In this document: positions 48,100-64,000 of the stretch, one piece after another | Position numbering within the stretch: the first letter of the stretch is position 1 | Layout: the number at the start of each line of letters is the position of its first letter | Origin: Mugil cephalus | Lineage: Eukaryota > Chordata > Actinopteri > Mugiliformes > Mugilidae | Reading direction: 5' to 3' | Length of the DNA: 64,000 nt | Assembly (NCBI RefSeq): GCF_022458985.1 | Contig: NC_061770.1 | Coordinates: 2,605,001 to 2,669,000 of the forward strand | The notes under the pieces: model-generated | Database searches by the model: none | Seen by the model: only the letters and a program-made list of their open reading frames with translations | Told to the model about the DNA's origin: nothing | Made by a program: the position numbers and the translations under genes

Positions 48100-48830
48100 T
48101 TAAAACAGTGTTGTTTTTTTTTCCTGCAAACAGTCCCACTAAAAGCTGTTGAATGCATATATTGTTAGGGCCACCAGGACCTGATGCAGTTTTTGTTATT
48201 TCAGGTTACATTTATAGAATTAATACAGGTTTAAAAAACAAACTATTATCTTTGCGGTCAATTTGTCCCCATTCAGCATTTAACGTCTTTAACTATATTA
48301 TTAACTCTTTTTTTGGCTCCATATTAAATGGCTTTTCCTAATTTGACGGAGACACTAACATGGACAATGGCCCTGACGTAGTATGTCATTGTTGTGTTGT
48401 GTTGATAATTGTTCTTGGCACCAATGATGAAAACTGAAAGTAGTAGGAGGGTTAAATCAATAAACAAAAATACCACATGAGATGTTTAGGAACCACTTTT
48501 GAAAACAGTCCTATTTTTAGGGACTCGGTAGTGATTGAACTAAACAAGTGGGTCATAAATAAAATGAAATAAATATATTAAATTATTGGTTATTAGTGAT
48601 CCTTTGTCAGGCCTTTACTATGCTCGTCTTCAGCTGTGACTGGGTTGCTGTGTTTCTGTTGTTATTTGTGTCATCAGCTCCATCAAGATTAGATAAGGTG
48701 ACTGACTCAGTCATTACAGAATATCCCACTTCTTCATCTTCAAAAACTCCTGAGTTGGTTGCACAATATGATTGTGGGTCATCGTCCATCTGCACTGTAT
48801 ATTTACCTGAATCAGAGTAGACACTTCAGA
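48100..48830 (-). mobile_element. Possible remnant of a piggyBac-like (TTAA) element
   Basis: The stretch has GGGTTAA at 48449-48455 and GGTCAATTTGTCCCC at 48257-48271, patterns I associate with fish TTAA-targeting elements. On the minus strand, 48607-48795 encodes a 62-codon acidic, Ser/Thr-rich frame opening MQMDDDPQSYC, which could be a diverged transposase N-terminus. No catalytic region was found. The call is weak. Confidence 0.22.
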
Positions 48831-50864
48831 ATTCATCTGCTAGAGACCCAGTGTCATTGGAAAGACAAGTGTAAGAGACAATAATCAGGTTATTAGTCTC
48901 ACTAGTCTAAAGTTACAGTGAGCTGAGCTCTTCTGGCTGCCACATCACTGCAAACTGTTAAAGCACCTGCAAAAGGATTTCCTAAAATTAGGTGAGGAAT
49001 AGCAAACACAGGAAGTGCAGATTTTTATGTGCACTTTGAAGTGGTCTGACGTCCTCCGAAGCCTTTGAGAAAACAGCTGCAGTTTATTGACTGTTTTTAA
49101 ACATAATTCAGTTATTACTAATTCTAAAGATTTTATTTTGTTAATATAACATTCAGGCAGTACTACTTAACAATCAGATGCCTGGCAGGAAAACACATCA
49201 TCTTCTTGAGTGAAAATAGCGACCCACAAGCAGCTAGTTGGAAAACTAAAAGTTAGAACATGTAATCTTTAGTGAGTACCTTAGTGTTGACTGAGCTTAT
49301 TACAAAGAGTCATTCTACTACATTCACACTGCAATTCATACTATGACCAAGCCTTCTGGTGCTGTTGCTTTAATAAATGCTTTTCTTTATTTAATAGGCT
49401 TTCACATGAGTAATCACATTACTATGAGCAGTAAAAGATGCAACGTCATAACTTTGCACCTTGTCACACAAAAGTGAACAGGGACATTATTGCAAATGTA
49501 TACACTAAGACCCCTTTAGTGCACAAGCACTCATGCAAACATATAGACTTAGATGAGATGAGCTGGCCTCTGACCCCTGCATAGAAGTAAAGTCACCCTC
49601 TCTATGGGGGTCATTAGAAATACAATTTATAGAGTGATCAATGCCTTACAGTAACAGTATAACACAGGTACATGTCTGTAGACGGAAAGCCCAGATGATA
49701 GCTATCATATCATTATACTGCTCTACTTTCTTCTTGAATTTTACTCTCAAAGTTATATTTCATCAAGCGCTCTTAACGTTAATGTGAAGATTTCTTTGAG
49801 GACTACAATATGATTACCTTAATCCATTTTAATCATATTAGTTAAATGTGAGAGGGTAAGGTAAATGTGCAGCCCCTCCCATGGCTGAAGCTCCTTTAAA
49901 CAAGGCACTTAACCCCCGAACCCCATCGGGGCACTTCTTGCAGAGCTGAAGTTGTGGTTGGACATGTTTATTGTTGGGACTTCAGCTGCTATGGTGGTTT
50001 AATCTACAATGAAATGGATACACCCAGCTGTAATACATCTTAAATCAGCGGTGCTTCTTCAGATAGGTTATCAACACTACCGCAGGATAATGTCAATGAA
50101 ATGCTTAACTAGCAAAACCATTGTCACAAACACGCAACTGCTGTATGTATAATGTTACAACCATTACAAGCAAACCAGCCAGAATCATAACAAGGCAGCT
50201 CTACTATTGTCAGACTGCTGGAATGACAAACATTACAGTGGTTAATGAGGCAGCTGGTGAACCAGTTCTTCTAGTTTCCTGGTTAAATACAAGGGTGCAG
50301 CACACCTGTGCTTGACAAGCCACAGCTGACTGTGCACAGATTCTCACTCTAGTCACAACCAGCAGCAGTCTTTTACATGACAATGAGCACAGCAGTTACA
50401 GCTGATGACTTACAACTAGAAGGCTGTGCATTTGCAGTCTGCATGTTCTCCCTGTGGTAACAGGTAATGGGCAACAAACAAATGAACCCAGCAATTTTTT
50501 CCACAAATTTGCAACCATTAAAGCAAGGTAATACAAAAGTAGTCCTCAAATAAATTTTTGGTGTGACCATGCAGGGGAACAGTAACAATGATTTCATGTT
50601 ACACAAAATTTTACAATGCATTTCAGTAAAAACAGATCCATGTTCGTGCATGGAATGGAATATAATCAATTCTGATACAGACTGATGATTTATCGGGGCT
50701 GACACCTCTTGCAGTAGATTAATGTAGCACATAAACACATTCCACATGGAACATCTTAAGACACACTATGTTTACAAAAACTCATCTCAATTTTCTGTTC
50801 AGGAGTCCCTGTTGTTACAGGTTAGCTTGTGCCGCAGTATTAATCATCTCTGTAAAGTTAGCAC
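48831..50864. other. Intergenic, includes probable MAD2L2 3' UTR and a fish short repeat
   Basis: No gene seen. At about 49,880-49,945, tcctttaaacaaggcactta followed by acccccgaaccccatcgggg resembles a very common teleost interspersed repeat. The part just below 50,865 should be the MAD2L2 3' UTR; its poly(A) site could not be placed. Confidence 0.4.
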
Positions 50865-53233
50865 CTATGTTTTCTGGGCTCTCTCCTCCACATATAGCTG
50901 CATCTGTTAAAGGCAAAAAACTGAGCATCAGCAACAGTAAAAAGAACAATCAAAGTCAAGATTAAGCCTCAACTAGGTTGCAGTGTTTGTATGTTTGTCT
51001 TTGAAAAGTTAAAGATAAGTTGGGATCTCTCTGCTTACTTTTACTATGTCAGATGTCATGGTCTTCAGTGGAATGAGTCGAGGCTCCTGCATGTGAACTT
51101 CCTGCTCATCAGCGACTATCCATGGAAAATCCTGAAGGGGCAAAAGCACATATGTGACCTACACCTGTATATTATATTAATTGGAGATGCTTGAATCCAA
51201 ACAAAAACTAAACAGGCTGAAGTGCATCATGGGTGAATGAATAGATGTTTGTGTTCAGTATTAAAAACCTTACCTTAATGACTTGAACTTTCTCCATGTT
51301 GCGTGTAGCAGCATCTCTGGTGTGTACTAGTACTGTAAAAGAACACCCTATGACCAAAACCAAAAAAAGTCAAATAAGTCTAGAATTCACATCTGTTGAA
51401 CATCACTTACATACCAAATAATGTCCTAAATTTCTTGTCAGTACAAATTAAGTTACTTTTAAATGTGTTTAAATTTAGTTACTTTATTTCAGTTCTTAAC
51501 TACCTGGATATTCAGGTCAAATAGTTTTAAGTATATAAAGTATTGTGTTTGCTCTTTAGGTTGATGCTGAAGAGTTGTACCAGAGATAATTCCTCTCAGA
51601 TTTACAAACATTAATTCCAAAATAACTGAATAATTAAATACAATAATGAAAACACTGAAACATTTGATTATCAGAACTAGTTGAGCATTATTCATCCTGA
51701 TAAGCATGGTGACTTGCACATAAGGACAATCAAAGTATAAGAGGTCTTCATATTATGATGACTTGATTGTTTATGAATAAGGGGACGTGGCACGTTACAT
51801 TGCAACTAACTAACACAGCGCAGTAAATAATTTACTGCATTTAATGACAGAACTTTAATGACATTGCACACAAGTTATTATCTCCAGTAGCAGGTTGACG
51901 TCAGGTGTTTAAGGTGATAATATATTAAATAGAAATATATATAAATATAAAAAAAAACAGATCTTATAATCTGTTAGCTATGTAGTTTAACATTCCTTCA
52001 ACAACCTTTTCACAGCCATGGGATATGGGTCCATACATTTTATGAACCCTGATTCTATCTTTCAAAGGCCGGTCAAAGTTTGGAAACTGCAGTTTGGGAG
52101 AAATGTTTCTTAACCTGACTGAATCATGTCAAGAGTGAGAGCAAATAAAACACCTTTCCAAAGCTTTTTGGGGTATGTATGAAATGTATGCAGGTGACAT
52201 TGTGCGGATACCTATGTGTCTGATGTACATCATTTATGTAATATGTAATTAGTGATGTTACCTGGTGGGTTGTTATTTAAAACAGCATCACACACACTGA
52301 TCTTCAGGATGAATGCCCTCAGTAGCTGCTCCACGTGAGACAGTAATGTGTCTGAGCTGTGACAATCAAATAACAGTTGGTGGTCACCAAGAAAATGAAT
52401 AACAAACATGTATACACTTTATAGCTATGACTGATTAAAAAGCAGAGGGAAACCTGATGGACAGCAGCGTAGGTTGAAAAATCTCAAACACAAATCTCTC
52501 TACTGGATGATGCTCCTTGTCCATGATGACTACTACCACCTTTTCTGCATCATTCTGGGAGGTAAATGAAGGGATTCAGCAATATACACAAGTAGCTGTG
52601 AAGGAAATCTTATCCCAGTATTAAATCTTTAGGACACGTCTTACCTTCTCTATGAGCGGCTTCACACAATGTAACGTGTCTTGAATATACTGATTCAACT
52701 CTGGGTGACATGACATCTGGAAATAAACACACCAAAGATAGAAATCAGTGATACAAATATGCCAGCTCCTCTTAAAACCTGTAAGTTCAGTAATTACGGT
52801 GTTGTGCAGCTAATTCACCTGCACAGGTACGTTGTATTTCTTTCGCTTCTGAAATATCCCAGAGGGATAAACTTCGCGGACATACAGGATGAGATGAATA
52901 GCGACTTCCAGGAACTCACACAGGATGTCAGCAACCACTGAAGAACAGGAGTCAGGTGGATGATGAAACATTTCAAGCTTTTAGTTTTGTTCTCATATTA
53001 TGACAGTGCCATATACAATCTATTAACTCACATTAAATGACATGTAAAGCTATGTCAACGATTTAGCAAATGACTCGCCATTATAAATGAACAGATTATC
53101 TGTTAGTAGGCAATGTCCATTTTTTTCTAATTTGTCAGGGGCCACTGCAAACGAAGGGTTGTTCCATACAAGTAATTCGTTCGGTTACGTTACCTTGTCC
53201 AAAATTGAGGTCTTGCCTCGTTAGAGTTGTCAT
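50865..53233 (-). CDS. mad2l2: MAD2L2 (REV7/MAD2B), 8 coding exons
   Basis: REV7 is a HORMA-domain adaptor. It is the accessory subunit of translesion polymerase zeta (with REV3L and REV1), a member of shieldin in double-strand-break repair, and an APC/C regulator. Exons (minus strand): 53233-53194, 52937-52819, 52716-52645, 52554-52454, 52356-52262, 51347-51274, 51131-51039, 50903-50865. All phases fit and give 210 residues (human 211). The start [20 protein letters not shown] and the end [12 protein letters not shown] match the family. Tyr63 and Trp171, which contact REV3-type safety-belt ligands in human REV7, are both present at the same numbers. No lesion is visible. It is tail-to-tail with SMIM1. 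Confidence 0.96.
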
Positions 53234-53580
53234 GTTTTATGTCAAAATCCTTAAATCGAAACACCTGGGTGATTTTCCTCCAGCTAGCTAACGTTGGCTC
53301 TCATGAGTATCGAAGCCGTTTAAAAATGCTCTTTAGTCGTCGCCCGATTTGACGAGAGAGGAAGAAAGAGGTAACATGTCACTTTAACATGGATTCATAT
53401 GAGGCTGAAAAAAAGCAAGCCAGCGTTTTAAAATACACGGAAGATATAATCCGTGTAAGGACGCGGAACACGGCTTTTTTATTTACTGCTACCGCTTTGC
53501 CGCGCATCCCAGTGACGTATTTTGTTGTTTACCAGTCACTTGCTGTGCCGTCCTCTGGTGATGACGTAACTGGATTTACA
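53234..53580 (-). promoter_or_regulatory. mad2l2: MAD2L2 5' UTR and promoter region
   Basis: CpG-containing sequence directly upstream of the MAD2L2 start. Two CRE-like sites, TGACGTA at 53513-53519 and TGACGTAA at 53562-53569, lie about 280-340 bp upstream. There is no clear TATA box. A plus-strand open frame at 53389-53664 begins inside this region (see findings), so the promoter may be bidirectional. Confidence 0.45.
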
Positions 53581-56500
53581 TTTATGTTTGCGGCTCTGCT
53601 AGCCTTTTCACACCCGTTTATGCCAAAAATGCGAACAACAGCGGTTAAAGGGCGTCTTTGCTGATGAAGCCAATTCTGTACGCAGACAAAAAATGAATAA
53701 ATAAATAAAAACTGTGTCGTAGATAAAATCTGGTTATTTCTTCTGTACAATCTACTTTATTTCTCCTAACCATAAAACGAATAACACTATTGAAATGTAA
53801 CTGTAATTGTAGTGGACTGTACACGGATGTAAGTTTAATGTTGTTTAGCCAGTAATTTTGGTGTCAAGACTGTATTTGAATTAGGATACTATATTAAGAC
53901 GTTTCCTAATCAAATGTAAAAATCTGATCCCATCAGTGTTATGTTTTCTGCAACACAACCATGACTCATAATTCCACCCAAAGGCCTGTAGAATCCAAAC
54001 TATCCTTGAGTAGTGCCTCTCTCAGGTGAACACTGATGTCAAACAGAGACACACGTGGGACTGAGAAGTGCTGCTATGTTACTTCAGTGTTTTTGTACAG
54101 CGAGTTATCTTTACTATGGAAATTTAAAAAGGGACATTTCACAGTATGGCTGAAACCTATTCTCCTCAAAGAGTAGCTGTTACATCTTTATAACTTCATT
54201 CAAATTATATCACTGTATAATCTGTGGATTGTTCAAGGCCATTCAGGTGGTGTACACTGGCATCATCAAATGCTGTTTTTTTTTTTTGTTTTTTTTTTTT
54301 TTGTTATTGTTGTTTTGCTTTTTTATCTTAAAGATCTGACCACCAGGAGGCCTCCATGAGTTTAATAAATCTGAGAGCAGGGCTAAAGAGAGACAAGTCT
54401 TGATGCTTTATTATTTCTTGAAGAGATTTTCTTACATTGTACAAAGCGATTGGACAGTAGTTGTGTCCGTTTCGGGTATAATTATTGACTCCCACTAGTT
54501 CTAAGCTCAAAAGATAATTTGAAGGTTTCTCACTGACAGTCACAACCCCATCTGTTACAGAGAAAGGATGGCATGCTAAAAATATTGTATAACTGTGTTT
54601 ACACGGTTAAAAAAATTCTCATGGTATTTAGGTTGTTATTGTTTGACTTAATTTTAAAATATCTTCGTGGTGGCTTGGTAGGCCCTGTCATCTTTTTCAT
54701 GTCTTGTGTTTTTCTTTCTCAGGCAGAGATTATGGAGCAGAGCACTGATTCATTCAGTTACTTCCAAAACAAAAAGAAAAGGGTAGAAAGAAAATGAGAG
54801 GGCAAACCAACAACCCATTGCTAGAGTACTGGTGCTTGTGACAAAAGGTTGCAAACAAAAATAAGCCCCCACAAAGAATATCACAATCAAGCTCATGAAG
54901 ATGACAGGAGCTGAAGAGTTGTAGTCCTGGAAACAAGCAAACACAATACAAACCCATGAAGATTAAATGAAACCCTTTTACCAACTGACAGAGGGTTCTT
55001 TTTAAATGAGCTGTGTCGTGCTTCCACATAATTTCATATAAGTCAGGTAAACTACGTATTCCTAAATATGTCCGATTCTAAATGTAGCAGTTAAGTTCCA
55101 GTTAAGACCTGGTGAGCGTACTTATTTGTGGATCCCATTCAGTTAGACACTGAACCCTGCTATTCTAGTACATGGACCTTGACGTGAAAAAGGCTGCATA
55201 TAAAGAAGTTTCATCCGACTGTGTAGTCTCTACAGCTACAGAGCTGTTTTGTTTTTAGTAACCTTTATGTTCATTCATCAGCGCAGCTAGAGCCTATTTG
55301 AAAAGAGGCTCGGCAAAACCCACTGTACACAGCCTGCCCCACACTTAACAAACAGCACTGAGGCACGGTTGGAGTTTGTTGAGTTTTTTTTTTCCTTTTG
55401 ATGGCAAGAGAATATTTAAAAAACCCTGTTTTAGACACTTCCCGACTTGGATTACCGAGAATCTTCAGACAAAAAAGTAAAAACATTTAACAGCATTTGT
55501 CCTTTTGGGATATTATGTCAGTGTTCAGTCTACAGCTTATTAAGTTTAAGACTTCAAACTACCATCATGTACATGTACAAATATATAAATTAGATGTATA
55601 AAACCTATTGTCAGGATACGTGTGTACTGTGTGTAAATCTGCAATATAACTGGAAGTAGTTTAACCGATATGCAGATTAGAAAATACTTTTATTTTTCTG
55701 GGTCCAGACACAATTATATCCTTATAAACATTTTTACATTTTTGATTGGCGCATTCCCACTCATACAATTCATGATTACCCAGACTCCTTCACACATGTT
55801 CGAACTTGAGTGTTGAAGCAGCTTTTCACAGACTTGACATGGAAGAAAGGTATATTCTACAGGTATCAACAGTAATGCATACCCCACACTTTTTTTTTAT
55901 ATAAGCCCACATGGAGAACAACTTAGGAAATAGGCAAGTATGATGAATTTGTTCATAGTGTAAATAGAAGTATGTATGTTTACATCAGTCACCTTATTAA
56001 GCCTCTTTCACATCGAGCGACACAAGTGAGAAAAGACAAAAGGTTGTTTCTTGAGGCACAAAAAAGGCAGCAAAACAACATTAGCATTACTAAAAATCTT
56101 TGACAAAAAAAGCCAATAAGAATAACAGATATGTCAGAATAACGATGAGTCACACAGTGGTGTCCTATGGGTCACTTCAGTGAACTTCAGGCAATGTGGC
56201 ATGAGCGTGTTTCTATTGAATGAGTCTCATCTTCATCAATGTGGACAGAAAGGGCAACACTGTTTGACACACAGATATGTTATGAATTAGGAGTACACAC
56301 TGTTTCAAGACCACCTGCTGTTTTAAAGGCTTATTACATTTTTATTTGAGTTGTTTCAGTTTATGATAGAAACATAAACACCTGAGATTCTGGATAATGC
56401 AACATTGGAAAAAACACAGATCAAATATATACAGTCAGACAACCAGACACTTGCAAACATGCAGCAGGTTTGCAAAGAGATACCACTTCAATTGGGGGTA

Positions 56501-56588
56501 AAACCAAAACTGAGTGGGCTTGGGATAAAAAAGAAGAAATAACTGAGTGCAAACATCTACAGGAAGTACAGTAAGTTAAAATAAGAAA
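53581..56588. other. Intergenic, no supported gene; poly-T tract at 54273-54314
   Basis: No complete gene could be built. A T-rich tract at 54273-54314 would be a poly(A) tail read on the minus strand, next to a 71-codon minus-strand frame (54328-54543), so a retroposed fragment is possible. A minus-strand hydrophobic frame after a good acceptor at about 54,927-54,928 could not be joined in phase to anything. Otherwise AT-rich, unremarkable. Confidence 0.4.
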
Positions 56589-56639
56589 TTGTGGTATTTG
56601 AAGAGTATTAAAACTCAGTGCGGAACATTTGTCTTCTTC

Positions 56640-57795
56640 AGGTTGGAAACCTGGGCAGGACTCAGCGGAACAGTCCTAGAATGGTTCAGGTCCTACCTGG
56701 AGGAGCGGCGTTATTTTGTGACCATTGGAAATTATCAATCCGACGAAGTGACTATGACATATGGAGTTCCTCAGGGGTCCGTCCTTGGACCCCTACTGTT
56801 CAGCCTATATATGCTTCCTTTGGGTCAAATTCTGCAACATTCTAATGTCAACTATCATAGTTATGCAGATGACACTCAGATATATCTCGCACTGTCTCCT
56901 GATGACTGCAGTCCAATAGAGTCTTTGTGTCACTGCTTAGAGCAAGTCAAAAACTGGATGAACCAAAATTTCCTTCAGTTAAACAGAGATAAAACTGAAG
57001 TCATTGTTTTTGGCAACAAAGAGAAGAGGGTTACTGTCAGTAAACACCTTGAGTCACTGTCTGTAGAAACTAAAGACCAAGTCCGTAACCTTGGTGTGCT
57101 GATAGACTCAGATCTGACCTTCAACAGCCATATCAAATCAGTCACCAAAACAGCCTTTTATCAACTTAAGAACATATCCAGAATTAAAGGCTTTATGTCC
57201 CAAATAGATCAGGAGAAACTGATTCATGCATTCATCTCCCATAGAACAACTGTAATGGTCTTCTGACTGGACTCCACCCAAAAAAGTATCAAACAGCTGC
57301 AGCGAGTTTTAACCAGAACAAAGACATCAGATCATATCACCCCAGTTCTAAAAGTCTTTATGTTGGCTCTCAGTCAGCTACAGAATAGATTTTAAAGTTC
57401 TGTTACTGGTTTACAAATCACTGAATGGAATACATGAATACATGAATGAGATGTTAACAGAGTATAAACCCAGTAGAGCTCTGAGACCTACTGAAGCAGC
57501 ATTTAGCTGTTATGCTGCACACAACTGGAACAAACTACCAGCAAAACTCAAATCAGCCCCAACTGTGAGCACCTTTAAATCCAGGTTAAAAACATTTCTC
57601 TTTTCATGTGCTTATGGCCCTCTTCATTGTTTTAATGTATGTCTTGTACTTCTTTCTTTTTCTTTGGTATTTTTTTTTTCTGTTTTATAATGCTCTTTTT
57701 AAATGCTTTGTCTTTATGTAAAGCACATTGAGTTGCCTCCTGGTATGAAACGCACTATACAAATAAAAATGCCTTGCCTTGCCCTGCCTTGCCTT
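56640..57795 (+). mobile_element. 5'-truncated L2/CR1-like LINE
   Basis: The open frame to 57266 encodes the reverse-transcriptase palm of a non-LTR retrotransposon: GVPQGSVLGPLLFSLYM, then YADDTQIYL with the catalytic YADD, then NRDKTEVIVFGNKE and LGVLIDSDLTFNSHIKSVTK. Downstream, frameshifts and stops interrupt the C-terminal region, which is still recognisable by FKSRLKTFLFSCAY near 57,575-57,615. The 3' end is a short CCTTG-type tandem repeat at 57771-57795 after gtatgaaacgcactatacaa, typical of an LINE tail. The endonuclease and 5' part are absent. Inactive. Confidence 0.88.
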
Positions 57796-58992
57796 TTGGG
57801 CAGTATGAGTAATTACCCAAACCCAGCATACATCACACACATACAACATATGCCTACAGCCCAACACATCCTTTTTTCTTTTAGCATGCTTCAAGCGAAA
57901 GTAATCAACAGTCAGTCGCTTTCTTTATGCACTATTACAGCTTCCGCTGAGAAGCTTGTTCTTCTTTTTTTGGACCTCTTAGAAACTTTTTTGAATGCTT
58001 CTTAGATGCTTCTTCATTCCTGCTGATGTCAGAGACCATTTCAAATAAAACTAGTTACATTTGTAATCAGTGAACTCCTTTAGGAAGGCCTTGAATATAA
58101 CAAACGTTTATATATGTATGCAAAGGCCCTGTTCTCCATCTTTAATTTGACTGTTGACATTGTTTTACTAAACAGTGGTTTGTTTCGAAGCTCTTTTATT
58201 GTCTGACTGTTGGACGTAAAGTCAATATGCCGATTACAACAAAAAGTACACAAGTCATAATCAGTCGTTATTCTCAGAGATTATAAATTTGTAAGGAACT
58301 GAAACTTTTCCATCCATTCCTTCTCTGAGTCTGTTTTTCTACTGATGTTGACAATGCATCCCAATGTCCATTGGAAGGCCATTACTGACAAAGATATACA
58401 CAACAACTACAAGTACATGATAGAGAATGGGCATTCCTGGAATGCAGTATGTGACATTCAAATGTGTGACATTGTTTAAAAATGTGTCAAACGTCCAGTC
58501 TAAGCTTTGTCTGGACAAATGTCAAAAAAGGCCTCCCATCTCAGGCACTGTGCTACCTTATTTACATCTTAAATTCAGAAGCACTCAAGATACAAATTAC
58601 ATTGGTTGATACAGTGTAAATTACACCATCACACCAGTACACCAAATTTTAAAATCTTACAGCTTCAATTATTTACATACACCATACATTTAGTAGCTGC
58701 TGTACCACAGGTGAGAGATCAACCAACATACTCTGGAAGCTGATAACACCCTGAGCTTCTCCATTAACTGACTCATATAAGAAAACAAAAAAAGGATCAA
58801 GCATGGTTAAAGTGGTACTTAGGCCAGGGTGAAGAAATACTGTTGATGCTGTTCCACAGGACGACTGATGGCTTTGTCAAACACACGCATGTCACTGAAC
58901 AGAAGCTGAGAAGAGTGAACTCTTTAACTGGAATGTGTGCAGATACCTTCAATTAATTTCAGGCAGCAGTGAAGCCGTCAAGTATCGAGTCC
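57796..58992 (-). other. Probable SLC35E2 3' UTR and flank
   Basis: Lies directly after the SLC35E2 stop codon on the minus strand. A minus-strand AATAAA (TTTATT on plus) at 58195-58200 is a candidate end, giving a UTR of about 0.8 kb. No other gene seen. Confidence 0.4.
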
Positions 58993-63891
<4,899 letters not shown>

Positions 63892-64000
63892 TTAACTTAA
63901 AACAATGTTGGATTTACATGATTATTAGCAAATCTAATATTATTTTTGTTATCAAGCTAATTCTGCGTTTGATCCCAAAAATAGTTATGCATGCGTGTAG

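Overview
The window is vertebrate nuclear DNA, almost certainly from a ray-finned (teleost) fish. It has spliced genes with GT-AG introns, AT-rich spacers, a CpG-rich promoter, Tc1/mariner copies, a LINE fragment and fish-type small repeats. All gene calls were made by reading exons and splice sites by eye and comparing them with remembered human orthologues. No database search was run.

Layout. 1-10.3 kb has no gene I can support, only a truncated Tc1 element at 4993-5998. 10.3-35.5 kb is the SPEN gene (Msx2-interacting protein, MINT/SHARP) on the minus strand: 15 coding exons, 3,528 residues by my joins, four RRMs, one 7,783-nt exon and a C-terminal SPOC domain. 35.6-40.7 kb holds a CpG/NRF1/YY1 promoter-like patch with no recognised gene, a second Tc1 copy and AT-rich sequence that may be conserved. 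40.7-44.7 kb is TMEM82 on the minus strand (6 exons, 358 aa). 46.1-47.9 kb is SMIM1 on the plus strand (74 aa, the Vel blood-group family), with a GATA palindrome upstream. 50.9-53.2 kb is MAD2L2/REV7 on the minus strand (8 exons, 210 aa). 56.6-57.8 kb is an L2/CR1-like LINE fragment. 59.0-63.9 kb is the 3' part of SLC35E2 on the minus strand (6 exons, 249 aa); its 5' exons lie beyond the window.

All five genes have human orthologues on chromosome arm 1p36, although several are megabases apart there. The block is therefore a compacted, rearranged 1p36 synteny group. TMEM82 and SPEN keep the human order and relative orientation, but FBLIM1, which lies between them in human, is not visible here. 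The genes do not form a pathway. SPEN is a nuclear RNA-binding co-repressor scaffold (Notch/RBPJ, SMRT/NCoR). MAD2L2 serves Pol zeta, shieldin and the APC. SMIM1 is a red-cell membrane protein. SLC35E2 is a putative transporter. TMEM82 has no established function.

I did not find a wholly new multi-gene system. The best leads are a 46-bp near-perfect hairpin in SPEN intron 2, a promoter-like patch with a phase-compatible two-exon mini-ORF and poly(A) signal at 37.07-37.64 kb, twin 86-nt introns around the SPEN giant exon (retention of one would remove SPOC), a GC-AG intron, a GATA/E-box palindrome before SMIM1, and a template-switch palindrome inside a dead Tc1 copy.
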